Source: Raoultibacter massiliensis (GTDB lineage Bacteria > Actinomycetota > Coriobacteriia > Coriobacteriales > Eggerthellaceae). Taken from it: a DNA stretch of 59,743 nt. The position numbers and the translations under genes are program-made. The notes beneath the pieces are model-generated. The model did no database searches and was not told where the DNA came from. It worked only from the letters and a program-made list of their open reading frames with translations. Shown here in pieces: positions 1 to 8,270 of this stretch. Numbering within the stretch: position 1 is the stretch's first letter; every line of letters starts with the position of its first letter. The DNA lies in NCBI RefSeq assembly GCF_900199545.1, contig NZ_LT962670.1, positions 916,380 to 976,122 on the forward strand, given 5' to 3'.

Positions 1-966
1 TCGGGCGAGCCCGCCGAGCCCGAAGCGGAGTTAGGCGATGCAACCGAGGCGGTTGTCGATATGCCGCCGACAGAGCATTCCGACCCTGTTTTCTCCGCAA
101 CGGCGGTCGATGCTGCGTCGGGCGACTACGAGATCAACCTCTTCTCGGCGCTCGACGGCACTTCCGAGATCCTTGAAGAATCTCAAGCGGCCGAAATACA
201 GGAGGCCATCGAAAACTTTGCGACATCCGGATACCAAACCGGATTCGTGGTGCTCGACCTGCATACGGGCAAAGGCATCGGCTACAACGCCGACGAGGAA
301 TTCTTCTGCGCGAGCACGATCAAGGCGCCATTCGTGACGTTTCTGTGGCAGGAGCTCATCGATAGCGGGAAGGCCGATCCGGCCGATCGGCTTGAGAAGG
401 ATATCGTGATCGGCGGCACGGGCGTTATGGCCTCTGAGACCAAGCAGGAATACTCGCTCGAGGAGGTTATCGCCGACACCATCGTATATTCGGATAACAC
501 CGGATACGCCGTGCTCCGCGAGAATTACGAAGGCTCGGATTGGGATGAATGGACGATTGCCGCGGGTATTCCCCAGGCCGTAAGCGCCGAGGGCTGGTAC
601 CCGTTCTGCAGCGCGAAGGACCTGGCCCGTTACTGGATTGCGATCGATTCCTATCTCGATACCGAAAGCGAAGGCGCGACAAGCGTCAAGAACCTTTTCG
701 GCACGACGGAGATATCGTTTCTGCGAACCGCCCTCGGTTCGCATTCCGAGGTGTACGCCAAGGCGGGCTTCGAGGTCGATTCCGAAAACGGCGATCTGGG
801 TGCGATGAACGATGCGGGCATCGTGTCGGGACCTTCAGGCGATTACCTGGTGGCCATCGTGTCCAATGCCGATTACGACCCGGATTGGCTGGCGGATACG
901 TCTTCGCTCATCACCGATCTCATCACGGCGCTCGATTCCGCCCATACGGATCTGCTCGCCGAATAG
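1..966 (+). CDS. SxxK serine hydrolase (beta-lactamase class A-like), 5'-truncated by the window
   Basis: The reading frame is open from base 1, so the N-terminus lies outside the window; the first internal ATG is at 61. The visible part carries the three motifs of the penicillin-recognising serine hydrolase fold: S-T-I-K (nucleophile Ser plus Lys) near 316-330, S-D-N in IVYSDNTGY near 490-500, and K-A-G in place of K-T/S-G near 760-770. I see no class A ExxxN omega-loop Glu, so a true beta-lactamase is not assured; a peptidoglycan-directed or regulatory hydrolase is equally possible. It is strongly similar along its whole length to the next gene, so the two look like a tandem duplication. 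By analogy with that neighbour, the missing part probably contains a cytoplasmic tail and one membrane anchor. Confidence 0.8.
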   Translation, partial: SGEPAEPEAELGDATEAVVDMPPTEHSDPVFSATAVDAASGDYEINLFSALDGTSEILEESQAAEIQEAIENFATSGYQTGFVVLDLHTGKGIGYNADEEFFCASTIKAPFVTFLWQELIDSGKADPADRLEKDIVIGGTGVMASETKQEYSLEEVIADTIVYSDNTGYAVLRENYEGSDWDEWTIAAGIPQAVSAEGWYPFCSAKDLARYWIAIDSYLDTESEGATSVKNLFGTTEISFLRTALGSHSEVYAKAGFEVDSENGDLGAMNDAGIVSGPSGDYLVAIVSNADYDPDWLADTSSLITDLITALDSAHTDLLAE

Positions 967-1055
967 CGTCGCGTTTTCCACAGGGTCTGCGAATTTCGGC
1001 TCGTAACCGAAAAACGCCGTGGACGAATCCAGATATATTAGTACTATACGTATAT

Positions 1056-2558
1056 ATGAAAGACAGGGATATATACGAAGATGGACAGCGCTTTCGCGGC
1101 GGCAGCGCGCGGGCCGATTGCGGCAATTCCCGTTCCCGCCATACGGTGGAGCGGGGATCGGTGTCGTTCGGGTCGGGGCGCTCGGCACCCGGGGGCCTCG
1201 ACCGTGAAGAGGCGGGCGGTGCTTCGCATGCGGCCGGTTCGCGGGAGCGGAGGCCTTCTGGCCAGGCTTCGCGCGAGCGCCGTCGGGCAGATGCGGTTGC
1301 GGTGCAGGGCGGGAGGGGCCGCCGGCCCGAGCGCGGTGACGGCTTCGGCGGCGTCGATGCCCGATCGCGCCAGGGATCTTCGTTCCCCCGAACTTCGCGA
1401 CGGTCATCCGAGCGCTCTTTGGATCGCGATTATCGCGAAACCGCCCCGCTCGGCTACGTCGGGGGCTTCGGTCCGAGAAGCAGGTCGTATGGCATTTCTT
1501 TTGTCCGCGTCCTCGTTGCGGCGGCGGTCGTCTGTTGCGTGATCGGGGGAGGTACGGCAGCGCTCGGTGCGCTGACCTCCGGTTTCGACCGCGGTGACGC
1601 TTCCGGGGAGACGTCGCATGCCACCGTTGCGATCAACGGCGCTTTTGCGAAGGCCCTTGAGGAAAAGCCCCATCTTGCTTTTGATTCGTCGGATCTAGAC
1701 GTCGTTTCGGACGGAAACGGGATCACCGTGTTTTCGGCGCTCAAGGGTACCTCGGAGCCTCTGGGCGAAGGGGATTCCGCCGCCATCGAGGATGCGTTGG
1801 CGGCATTCGCCGACTGCGGATACCATGCGGGTTTCGTGGTTCTTGATTTGAGCACGGGAAGGGGTCTCAGCTATAACGCTCACACCGATTTCTTTTCGGC
1901 GAGCACCATAAAGGCCCCCTTCGTCGCATTTCTGTGGCAGGAGTTCATCGAAGACGGCGAAATCGAGCTTGCCGATACCCTTGTGAAAGATGCGTCATAC
2001 GGGGGGACGGGCGTTATGGCTTCGGAAGAAGACAAGGACGAGTACGCTCTCGAGGAAGTGATCGCCGACACCATCGTGTATTCGGACAACACGGGTTACG
2101 CCATGCTGCGCAGCCACTACGCAGGCGCAAGCTGGGATGAATGGACGGCACGGGCGGGCGTTCCGCAGGCGGAAAGCGATTCGGGCTGGTATCTCAATTA
2201 CTGCGCATGCGATCTGGCTCGATATTGGCTGGCAATAGATTCGTTTCTCGAAACCGAGAGCGAGGGCGCACAAAGCGTCAAAGATCTCCTCGGGTCGACC
2301 GAAGTGTCGTTTCTTCGCCAAGCGCTCGGAGCCGAATGCAAGGTATACGCGAAGGCCGGATTCGAATCCAACGATTCCGATAGCGGTCTTTCGGCGCTTA
2401 ATGACGCGGGGATCGTCGAGAGCCCGTCGGGCGACTACCTTGTCGCCGTCATGTCGGATGCCGATTACTCCGATCCCTATCTGACGGAGAACGCCTACCT
2501 CATCGTCGACCTCATCAAAGCACTCGATTCGGCCCACGCCGATCTTCTTTCCGCGTAG
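1056..2558 (+). CDS. Membrane-anchored SxxK serine hydrolase, paralogue of the preceding gene
   Basis: About 500 residues if ATG 1056 is used; the frame is open much further upstream, but that part overlaps the previous gene. Residues 1-143 are Arg/Gly/Ser-rich and probably disordered and cytoplasmic, about 146-172 form one transmembrane helix, and the remainder is an extracellular hydrolase domain. Motifs are S283-T-I-K286, S343-D-N345 and K433-A-G. The fold is that of class A beta-lactamases and D,D-peptidases. As in the preceding paralogue, the third motif is KAG and the omega-loop Glu is not evident. No good Shine-Dalgarno site precedes ATG 1056, so the N-terminus is uncertain; GTG 1161 is an alternative. 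A role in peptidoglycan processing outside the membrane is inferred. Confidence 0.8.
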   Translation: MKDRDIYEDGQRFRGGSARADCGNSRSRHTVERGSVSFGSGRSAPGGLDREEAGGASHAAGSRERRPSGQASRERRRADAVAVQGGRGRRPERGDGFGGVDARSRQGSSFPRTSRRSSERSLDRDYRETAPLGYVGGFGPRSRSYGISFVRVLVAAAVVCCVIGGGTAALGALTSGFDRGDASGETSHATVAINGAFAKALEEKPHLAFDSSDLDVVSDGNGITVFSALKGTSEPLGEGDSAAIEDALAAFADCGYHAGFVVLDLSTGRGLSYNAHTDFFSASTIKAPFVAFLWQEFIEDGEIELADTLVKDASYGGTGVMASEEDKDEYALEEVIADTIVYSDNTGYAMLRSHYAGASWDEWTARAGVPQAESDSGWYLNYCACDLARYWLAIDSFLETESEGAQSVKDLLGSTEVSFLRQALGAECKVYAKAGFESNDSDSGLSALNDAGIVESPSGDYLVAVMSDADYSDPYLTENAYLIVDLIKALDSAHADLLSA

Positions 2559-2599
2559 AAGCCCGCCTGGGCGCGTCGGCTATCCGCGCCGTTCGCTTC

Positions 2600-2664
2600 G
2601 GCCGCAAGAAGCCCGCATGCCGCACCGGCAGCGACTTCGCGCCGCACCTGGGCGTCTTGCGGCC
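2600..2664. repeat. 10-bp perfect inverted repeat between the hydrolase and the T-box
   Basis: GGCCGCAAGA at 2600-2609 is repeated in inverse as TCTTGCGGCC at 2655-2664, with 45 bases between. It lies just after the stop codon of the upstream gene. An A/T-rich stretch follows, so it may be a large imperfect terminator stem, but the loop is long. Confidence 0.4.
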
Positions 2665-2728
2665 GCTCTTCGATGCGTCTCGCAAAAAAATCTTTTACAC
2701 AAAGCCTGGCGAAAAGCTTGCGATGGGC

Positions 2729-2734
2729 TATACT
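2729..2734 (+). promoter_or_regulatory. Candidate -10 box for the pheST transcript
   Basis: TATACT at 2729-2734 matches the sigma-70 -10 consensus well. The -35 at the expected distance is weak. A start near 2741 would fit the beginning of the T-box leader. Confidence 0.4.
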
Positions 2735-2740
2735 AACGCG

Positions 2741-3048
2741 TTACAACGGAATACGTAAATGCAATGACGAAGACGGCATCGCGGCACCATGGCGCCACCA
2801 GAGAAGAGCCCCTCGGCTGAAAAGGCTCGACGGCATGCGCGATGATTCACTTTACCAGCAGCGGAATTGAACGGTCGGGCTTGTCCGATGCCAGTAGGTT
2901 TCGCCGGGTGCTCCCGTTATCGAGCAGACGAGCGGGCAACCCCGATCGGGCGCAGTGTGCGAACCTGGTCGAGCGGGTTGTCAACCGAGGTGGTACCGCG
3001 AGAGTCTTATCTCGTCCTTGGATGCAAGGATGGATAGGGCTCTTTTTT
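2741..3048 (+). promoter_or_regulatory. T-box leader (tRNA-Phe sensing) upstream of pheS
   Basis: The conserved T-box antiterminator sequence GGTGGTACCGCG is at 2989-3000. It is followed at once by a long intrinsic terminator stem, about 3001-3042, with a run of U at 3043-3048. The T-box bases can instead pair into an antiterminator. A UUC triplet at 2846-2848, in the context GATGATTCACTTT, is the likely specifier codon for phenylalanine, consistent with the downstream PheRS genes. In this family, uncharged tRNA binds the specifier and the T-box bulge and stabilises antitermination, so pheST is expressed on phenylalanine starvation. The specifier call is inferred by position and not from a folded model. 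Confidence 0.9.
3001..3048 (+). terminator. Regulated intrinsic terminator of the T-box
   Basis: AGAG...TATC...CGTCCTT pairs with AAGGATG...GATA...CTCT, followed by TTTTTT. It is mutually exclusive with the antiterminator containing 2989-3000. Confidence 0.8.
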
Positions 3049-3117
3049 ATTGCCCGCATGGGTTCGGCGCCCGACGGCGGTTCGATGCGTGCGGCATGAA
3101 GACGGAAAGGCAGGAAC

Positions 3118-4179
3118 ATGGCACTGACAGAGGAGTTGGCGGCGCTTCGCACCGAGACGCTTGCCGCCATCGAGCAAGCTGCCGATTCTACGGCACTCGA
3201 GCAGGTGCGCATCGGCGTGCTCGGTAAATCGGGGACGCTTACGGGGTATCTGCGCTCGATGGGCAGCGTGCCCAAGGAGGAGCGCGCGGCCGTGGGCAAA
3301 GCGGCCAACGAGGTTCGCGTGGCAATCGAGGGGGCGCTTGAGGCGCGCAAGGCCGAGCTTTCGGCTGCAGAACTCGCGGCGAAGATCGATGCGAGTGCGG
3401 TTGACGTGACTCTTCCCGGGCGCGCGCAGCAAATCGGAACGCGTCATCTTATCAGCAGGATCACCGATGAGGTTGCCGAGATATTCCTCGGCATCGGATA
3501 CACGGTTGCCACGGGTCCCGAGGTTGAAACCGATTACTACAACTTCGAAGCGTTGAACGCTCCGGCAGATCATCCCTCTCGCGGCTTGGCCGACACGTTT
3601 TACGTGCGCGATCTTTCGGGCGACGTTGCCACCGTGCGCGGAGAATCCGACGTGCTCCTTCGCACCCAGACTTCGGGCGTTCAGGTGCACGCCATGGAAG
3701 ATCAGGAGCTTCCCATCTTCGTCATCGCGCCGGGCAAGGTGTATCGCCGCGATGTTGCCGACCCGAGCCATCTGCCCCAGTTCACGCAGGTTGAGGGCCT
3801 TGTGGTCGACAAGGGCATCACGTTCGGCGATCTGAAGGGCACGCTCGACTATTTCTGCAAGCAGATGTTCGGCCCCGAGCGCAAAACGCGTTTCCGCGCA
3901 CATTACTTCCCGTTTACCGAACCTTCCGCCGAAGTCGATGTGAGCTGCGGCATCTGCCACGGAGAGGGCTGCCGTTTCTGCAAGGGGACGGGTTGGCTTG
4001 AGATCCTCGGATGCGGCATGGTCGATCCGAACGTGCTTTCCATGTCGGGTATCGACCCGGAGGAGTATTCGGGCTTCGCGTTCGGCATGGGCGTCGAGCG
4101 CATCGCATGCCTCAAATACAACGTACCCGATCTTCGCATGCTGCTCGAAGGCGACATGCGATTCTTGCGTCAGTTCTAG
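3118..4179 (+). CDS. pheS: Phenylalanine--tRNA ligase alpha subunit
   Basis: 353 residues, the usual bacterial PheS length. It forms the catalytic half of the alpha2beta2 PheRS that charges tRNA-Phe. Visible features are an N-terminal coiled-coil tRNA-binding arm (about 1-90), the class II synthetase core starting near residue 100 (GTRHLISRI), motif 2 around YRRDVADPSHLPQF, and motif 3 near the C-terminus (GFAFGMGVERIACLKY). A CGICHGEGCRFC segment in the insert could be a metal-binding loop. The start at ATG 3118 follows AGGCAGGAAC. The gene lies behind a T-box leader and 14 bases ahead of pheT, so the two are one operon controlled by tRNA-Phe charging. Confidence 0.97.
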   Translation: MALTEELAALRTETLAAIEQAADSTALEQVRIGVLGKSGTLTGYLRSMGSVPKEERAAVGKAANEVRVAIEGALEARKAELSAAELAAKIDASAVDVTLPGRAQQIGTRHLISRITDEVAEIFLGIGYTVATGPEVETDYYNFEALNAPADHPSRGLADTFYVRDLSGDVATVRGESDVLLRTQTSGVQVHAMEDQELPIFVIAPGKVYRRDVADPSHLPQFTQVEGLVVDKGITFGDLKGTLDYFCKQMFGPERKTRFRAHYFPFTEPSAEVDVSCGICHGEGCRFCKGTGWLEILGCGMVDPNVLSMSGIDPEEYSGFAFGMGVERIACLKYNVPDLRMLLEGDMRFLRQF

Positions 4180-4193
4180 CGGAAGGCATGGCA

Positions 4194-6689
4194 ATGAAAG
4201 TATCTCTAAAATGGCTGAGCGAATACGTTGAAGTGCCCACCGATGTGAAGGCGCTTTGCGATCGGCTCGATTTGACCGGAACGGGCGTCGAGGGCATCGA
4301 GACGATCGGCGCCGCGTTCGACAACGTCGTGACGGGACGGATCGTCACGAAGGAGAAGCATCCCGATTCCGACCATATGTGGGTGACGACGGTCGATGTG
4401 GGCGATAAGAACATCGGAGCCGACGGAAACCCCGAACCGCTGCAGATCGTGTGCGGCGCGCAGAATTTCAACGCGGGCGACCATATCGTGGTTGCCATGG
4501 TCGGGGCGGAGCTTCCCGGCGGCATCAAGATCAAGAAGTCGAAGTTGCGCGGCGTTGCGAGCTGCGGTATGAACTGTTCCGAACGCGAGCTGGGGCTTGG
4601 CGGCGATCACGACGGCATCATGATCCTTCCGGAGGATGCGCCCATCGGCGTACCCTTCGCAGAGTATCGGGGTCTTGTCGATACGGTGCTCGATCTCGAG
4701 ATCACGCCGAACCGTCCCGATTGCCTCTCGATGACGGGCATGGCGCGCGAGCTGGGCGCCATGTACCAGCGCGATTGGAGCGACCCTCTTGCCGACATGG
4801 CTTCCGGGATGCGGATCGACTCGAACGTCGAACCCGTTGACGAGGCGGTGCGCGTGACCATCGACGATGCGGTGCGCTGCCCGCGCTATACGGTGCGGGT
4901 CATTCGCGGATGCAAAGTGGGGCCGAGTCCCGATTGGATGGTCGAGCGGCTTGCGGCTATCGGGCAGCGCTCCATCAACAACATCGTAGACGTGACGAAC
5001 TACATTTTGTTTCTGCTCGGCCAGCCCCTGCATGCGTTCGACTTGGATAAGCTCAAGGGAGAATCGGGCCAGGCACACATCGTGATTCGCGCCGCCGAAG
5101 AAGGCGAAAGGCTCGTTACGCTCGACGGCGTCGAGCGCGAACTCACATCCGACATGACGGTCATCGCCACGCCCGAGCAAGGCGCGGTGGCGCTTGCCGG
5201 CGTCATGGGCGGCCTTGATACCGAAGTCACCGATCAAACGGTCGATATCATGTTGGAAGCCGCTACCTTCGAGGCGGGGCGCACGAGCCGCACGAGCCGC
5301 AACCTGGGGCTTATCAGCGAAAGCTCGATGCGCTACGAGCGCGGGGTTGACGATCATGGAATCGAGCTGCGCTCGGCTGCTGCTGCTGCGCTCATTGCGG
5401 AAGTATCCGGCGGCACGGTGAGCTATGCTGCGCGCAACGATGCGGGCATCGTGGACGAGTGGCCGCTCGTGTCCGAGGTGCGCGAGCTCGCCTTCCGCGT
5501 TCCGCGCTTCTGCTCCATGATGGGCGCCGATATTCCGCGCGATTTCATCGAGGATGCCCTGAGGCGGTTGGGATGTGAAGTCGCCGATGCCGACGAGGCG
5601 GGTGCGCTGCCCGTCGTCGCGCCGACGTTTCGCCCCGATCTCGAACGCGAGATCGATCTGTACGAGGAGGTTTTGCGTCTGTACGGGATGGATCGCATCC
5701 CCGCAACGCTGCCTGGCGGCCGCGGCCGTATCGGGTCGCGCAGCGAAACCGAGCAGAAAGTGTCCGCTATCCACGCGGCAATGCGCGCGAGCGGCCTGAA
5801 CGAGACGATGACCTATTCGTTCGCCGAGCCTGCCGAGCTCGAACGCTTGCGCATGAAGACCGATGGCCTGGGCGTTGCAGTCGAGCTTATCAATCCGATG
5901 AACTCCGATCAGTCGATCATGCGCCAGAGCATCATCCCCGGGCTTTTGCGCTCGGTTGCCTACAATCAGAGCCATGGCGTCAAGAACATTCAGCTCTACG
6001 AGATGGGCGTTGTGTTCTTTGGCGCAGAGGGAAGGAAGAAGCCCAAGGAGAAGCAGAAGCTCGCCGGCGTGCTGGCGGGAGCGATGGGCGAGGCGGGTTG
6101 GAATGCCGATCCTGCTCCGTTTGATTTCTTCGATGGCAAAGGCGTAATCGAGAACCTGATGCGCGAGCTCGCCATCGCCAAGGTGCGTTTCAAGGCGCTC
6201 GAGGCGGATGAGGCTCCGCATTTGCAGCCGGGTCGCGCCGCCGAGGTGCTTGCGGGCGGTGCCGTGCTCGGCTGGGTGGGCGAGATACACCCGCTCGCGG
6301 CAGATGCATACGAGGCCACGGCACCTGTCGTTGCTTTCGAGTTCGATATCGATGCGCTCGTAAAGGCGAGCCGCCCGGCGCGCGATTACATCGATGTGCC
6401 CGTGTTTCCAGCGGTTTCGATGGATGTTGCCTTCGTGGTCGATGAGAGTGTGACGAACGAGCGCCTGGTTCAATGCATGACTTCGGCTGGAGGCAAGCTG
6501 CTCGAAAAAGCGGAGCTTTTCGACGTGTACCGCGATGAGGAGCGGGTGGGAGCCGGCAAGAAGTCGATGGCTTATGCGCTCACCTACCGAGCAGAGGACC
6601 GTACGCTGACGAGCGATGAGGCCGACAGGGCGCACGAGCGCCTTGTCAAGAAGGTGTCAGCTGCTACCGGCGCGGAGGTGCGCGGATAG
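4194..6689 (+). CDS. pheT: Phenylalanine--tRNA ligase beta subunit
   Basis: 831 residues. The start chosen is ATG 4194 (MKVSLKWLSEYVEV, the family-typical N-terminus), because GGAAGG at 4181-4186 sits 7 bases before it; ATG 4188 would be only 1 base from that site. Domains in order: an EMAP/OB-fold tRNA-binding domain (about 40-155), the B3/B4 editing region (about 210-395) that hydrolyses mischarged Tyr-tRNA-Phe, the B5 helix-turn-helix-like domain, the catalytic-like core, and a C-terminal ferredoxin-like anticodon-binding domain (about 735-831, beginning near FPAVSMDVAFV). It works with PheS from the same transcript. Confidence 0.97.
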   Translation: MKVSLKWLSEYVEVPTDVKALCDRLDLTGTGVEGIETIGAAFDNVVTGRIVTKEKHPDSDHMWVTTVDVGDKNIGADGNPEPLQIVCGAQNFNAGDHIVVAMVGAELPGGIKIKKSKLRGVASCGMNCSERELGLGGDHDGIMILPEDAPIGVPFAEYRGLVDTVLDLEITPNRPDCLSMTGMARELGAMYQRDWSDPLADMASGMRIDSNVEPVDEAVRVTIDDAVRCPRYTVRVIRGCKVGPSPDWMVERLAAIGQRSINNIVDVTNYILFLLGQPLHAFDLDKLKGESGQAHIVIRAAEEGERLVTLDGVERELTSDMTVIATPEQGAVALAGVMGGLDTEVTDQTVDIMLEAATFEAGRTSRTSRNLGLISESSMRYERGVDDHGIELRSAAAAALIAEVSGGTVSYAARNDAGIVDEWPLVSEVRELAFRVPRFCSMMGADIPRDFIEDALRRLGCEVADADEAGALPVVAPTFRPDLEREIDLYEEVLRLYGMDRIPATLPGGRGRIGSRSETEQKVSAIHAAMRASGLNETMTYSFAEPAELERLRMKTDGLGVAVELINPMNSDQSIMRQSIIPGLLRSVAYNQSHGVKNIQLYEMGVVFFGAEGRKKPKEKQKLAGVLAGAMGEAGWNADPAPFDFFDGKGVIENLMRELAIAKVRFKALEADEAPHLQPGRAAEVLAGGAVLGWVGEIHPLAADAYEATAPVVAFEFDIDALVKASRPARDYIDVPVFPAVSMDVAFVVDESVTNERLVQCMTSAGGKLLEKAELFDVYRDEERVGAGKKSMAYALTYRAEDRTLTSDEADRAHERLVKKVSAATGAEVRG

Positions 6690-6725
6690 GCGGTCGCCAA
6701 GTCCCCTGCGGCAAAGATTCGAACA

Positions 6726-6763
6726 GCGCTCCGGTTGCCGATGCGGCCGGAGCGCTTCTTTTT
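6726..6763 (+). terminator. Intrinsic terminator after pheT
   Basis: A perfect 9-bp stem, GCGCTCCGG / CCGGAGCGC, with a 12-base loop is followed by TTCTTTTT. Confidence 0.9.
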
Positions 6764-6805
6764 GACGCGAATGCTTGCGATCGGGCTGTACATGCGGGTC
6801 TTCTG

Positions 6806-6819
6806 TGCATATGTATGCA
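6806..6819. promoter_or_regulatory. Palindrome TGCATA-TG-TATGCA, ARG-box-like operator
   Basis: TGCATATGTATGCA lies 12 bases upstream of the -35 element of the next gene. The same TGCATA-N2-TATGCA palindrome occurs at 41738-41751 just ahead of argR. It therefore looks like a binding site of ArgR or of another regulator shared by both promoters. Confidence 0.55.
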
Positions 6820-6831
6820 ATATGTAGCATG

Positions 6832-6860
6832 TTGACAATAATAATAAACATAATCATAAT
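6832..6860 (+). promoter_or_regulatory. Sigma-70 promoter for the DUF2087 regulator
   Basis: TTGACA at 6832-6837 and CATAAT at 6855-6860 are separated by 17 bases in a very A/T-rich region, a strong match to the housekeeping consensus. Confidence 0.8.
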
Positions 6861-6915
6861 ACGTTTATGAAATACAAAATGAACGAAGCATATTGCGCAC
6901 GAATGGAGTACACGC

Positions 6916-7668
6916 ATGGATTACGGAACATTGACTATCGACGAGATTCGCAACGGATACCGATACGACGAATCCGAGAAGGCCCACGTATGCAATTACT
7001 GTGGACGGAGGTTTCCCGCAGGGCAGGTGTTTCCGATGGGGGATCGTTATTTCGAGCCGGAGTTTGCCGCGCGCGAGCATATTGCCGCAGAGCACGACGG
7101 TTCCTTTTGCAAGCTCATCGAAGGTGGCGCCAAGTACAATACGTTCACCGACACCCAAAAAGAGCTGCTCGGATTGTTCGCGCAAGGCCTATCCGATAAC
7201 GAGATCGCTTCGAAGCTCGGCATCAAGGCTTCGACGGTCAGGCATCAGAAGTTCACGTTTCGCGAGAAGGCCAAGCAGGCGAAGTACTACCTTGCCGTTT
7301 ACGAAGAGGTCTTCGGCGAGGATGGAAGCCGGCGCAAGGCCGAGGATATCGTCGACATCCCCAACACGGCAACCATGATGGACGATCGGTATGTGATTAC
7401 TGAAAAGGAACGTGAGCGCATTCTGAAGAGCGAGTTCGAAACCATGGAGCCCTTGCGACTGCGCCACTATCCGCTCAAAGCGAAGCGGCAGGTCGTCGTG
7501 CTGAGCGAAGTCGCGAAGCTATTCGACCTCGGACGCACCTATTCGGAATCGGAAACGCGCGAGATGCTTTCGGCGGTGTACGAGGATTACAGCATGCTTC
7601 GACGCTACCTGGTCGACTACGGCTTCATGGGTCGTAAAAAAGATGGTTCCGAGTACTGGTTGAAGTAA
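6916..7668 (+). CDS. DUF2087-family transcriptional regulator with zinc-finger and LuxR-type HTH
   Basis: 250 residues, cytoplasmic. Residues about 25-60 show CNYCGRRF...HIAAEH, a C2H2-like metal site. Residues about 78-110 (FTDTQKELLGLFAQGLSDNEIASKLG) form a LuxR/sigma-70 region 4-type helix-turn-helix. The C-terminal 70 residues (YPLKAKRQVVVLSEVAKLF ... YEDYSMLRRYLVDYGFM) match the DUF2087 domain found at the C-terminus of Firmicutes and Actinobacteria regulators. It is a single gene between two terminators, with its own promoter and an ARG-box-like palindrome upstream, so it may answer to arginine or to itself. The effector is not known to me. Confidence 0.85.
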   Translation: MDYGTLTIDEIRNGYRYDESEKAHVCNYCGRRFPAGQVFPMGDRYFEPEFAAREHIAAEHDGSFCKLIEGGAKYNTFTDTQKELLGLFAQGLSDNEIASKLGIKASTVRHQKFTFREKAKQAKYYLAVYEEVFGEDGSRRKAEDIVDIPNTATMMDDRYVITEKERERILKSEFETMEPLRLRHYPLKAKRQVVVLSEVAKLFDLGRTYSESETREMLSAVYEDYSMLRRYLVDYGFMGRKKDGSEYWLK

Positions 7669-7695
7669 GCGGCTGCGCAAAACGCGCTGTTGTTC

Positions 7696-7719
7696 GGAGG
7701 CGGCTTGGCCGCCTCCCTT
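7696..7719 (+). terminator. Intrinsic terminator after the DUF2087 regulator
   Basis: Stem GGAGGCGGC / GCCGCCTCC with a TTG loop, followed by CTTT. It sits between convergent genes and could act on both. Confidence 0.75.
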
Positions 7720-7805
7720 TGCTTGTTCCCCGGGTTCGGCAAGGGCGAACGTCTTCCATCGAAGGGAGCTCTTCCGAAGTTCATCGCTCTTCGGGGGCGT
7801 TGGCC

Positions 7806-8066
7806 TCAAGGAAGCCAGGCAAGCAGGTTCAGTCCGAACGTAAGGGAAAACCCGTAGAGTGCGGCAACCGTGCCCACAGCAATGACGATGAATCTGAGCG
7901 GCGAGCGTTTTCTCTCGACGGGGGCGCCATTCGCCTGGGCGACGTCGGCGAGGTATCGAACGTCGTCGAACATGCAGGCGAGGCGATAGAGAAGCCAAAT
8001 GAAGATGGCTGCCGCGCAGCTGCAGACAAAGAAGCTGATTGCTATCTGAACGTAGAATAGGCCCAT
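7806..8066 (-). CDS. Small two-helix membrane protein, function unknown
   Basis: 86 residues. Two hydrophobic segments, about 5-30 (YVQIAISFFVCSCAAAIFIW) and about 58-84, flank a charged loop with VERKRSPLRF, so both ends probably face the same side of the membrane. The start at ATG 8066 is chosen because GGAAGGAAGG ends 8 bases before it; GTG 8075 lies directly against that site. I recognise no family. It is transcribed divergently from the GH3 gene and converges on the DUF2087 regulator. Confidence 0.7.
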   Translation of the reverse strand: MGLFYVQIAISFFVCSCAAAIFIWLLYRLACMFDDVRYLADVAQANGAPVERKRSPLRFIVIAVGTVAALYGFSLTFGLNLLAWLP

Positions 8067-8093
8067 GCCGAACACCTTCCTTCCGCTCGGCCA

Positions 8094-8123
8094 AGTATAG
8101 CAGCCCAAAAGCTGATTAAACAA
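8094..8123 (-). promoter_or_regulatory. Candidate promoter for the small membrane protein
   Basis: On the minus strand TTGTTT (8118-8123) and TATACT (8094-8099) are separated by 18 bases. Confidence 0.55.
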
Positions 8124-8208
8124 GTAATCGATAAAGGGGCTGATTCGGGCTGATTCGCGGTGCCGATCGCCCGCTCGGGCGGATTGCGGTCTCTGCGAAT
8201 ATCGTCGG

Positions 8209-8237
8209 TGGACATCAGTGCGGTCGACGGTGATAAT
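8209..8237 (+). promoter_or_regulatory. Candidate promoter for the GH3 gene
   Basis: TGGACA at 8209-8214 and GATAAT at 8232-8237 have a 17-base spacer. The predicted start near 8244 gives a very short leader. Confidence 0.5.
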
Positions 8238-8270
8238 GCACTGAATATGCGAACGAGAGAAAGAGACGCT

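Noticed and set aside
549..1055. Upstream extension of the second serine hydrolase frame to base 549
   Set aside because: It overlaps the first hydrolase in another frame and has Arg-rich shadow composition; the gene is better started at 1056.
4011..4193. Longer N-terminus for pheT
   Set aside because: It lies inside pheS in another frame. The family-typical MKVSLKWL start with a well-spaced ribosome site is at 4194.
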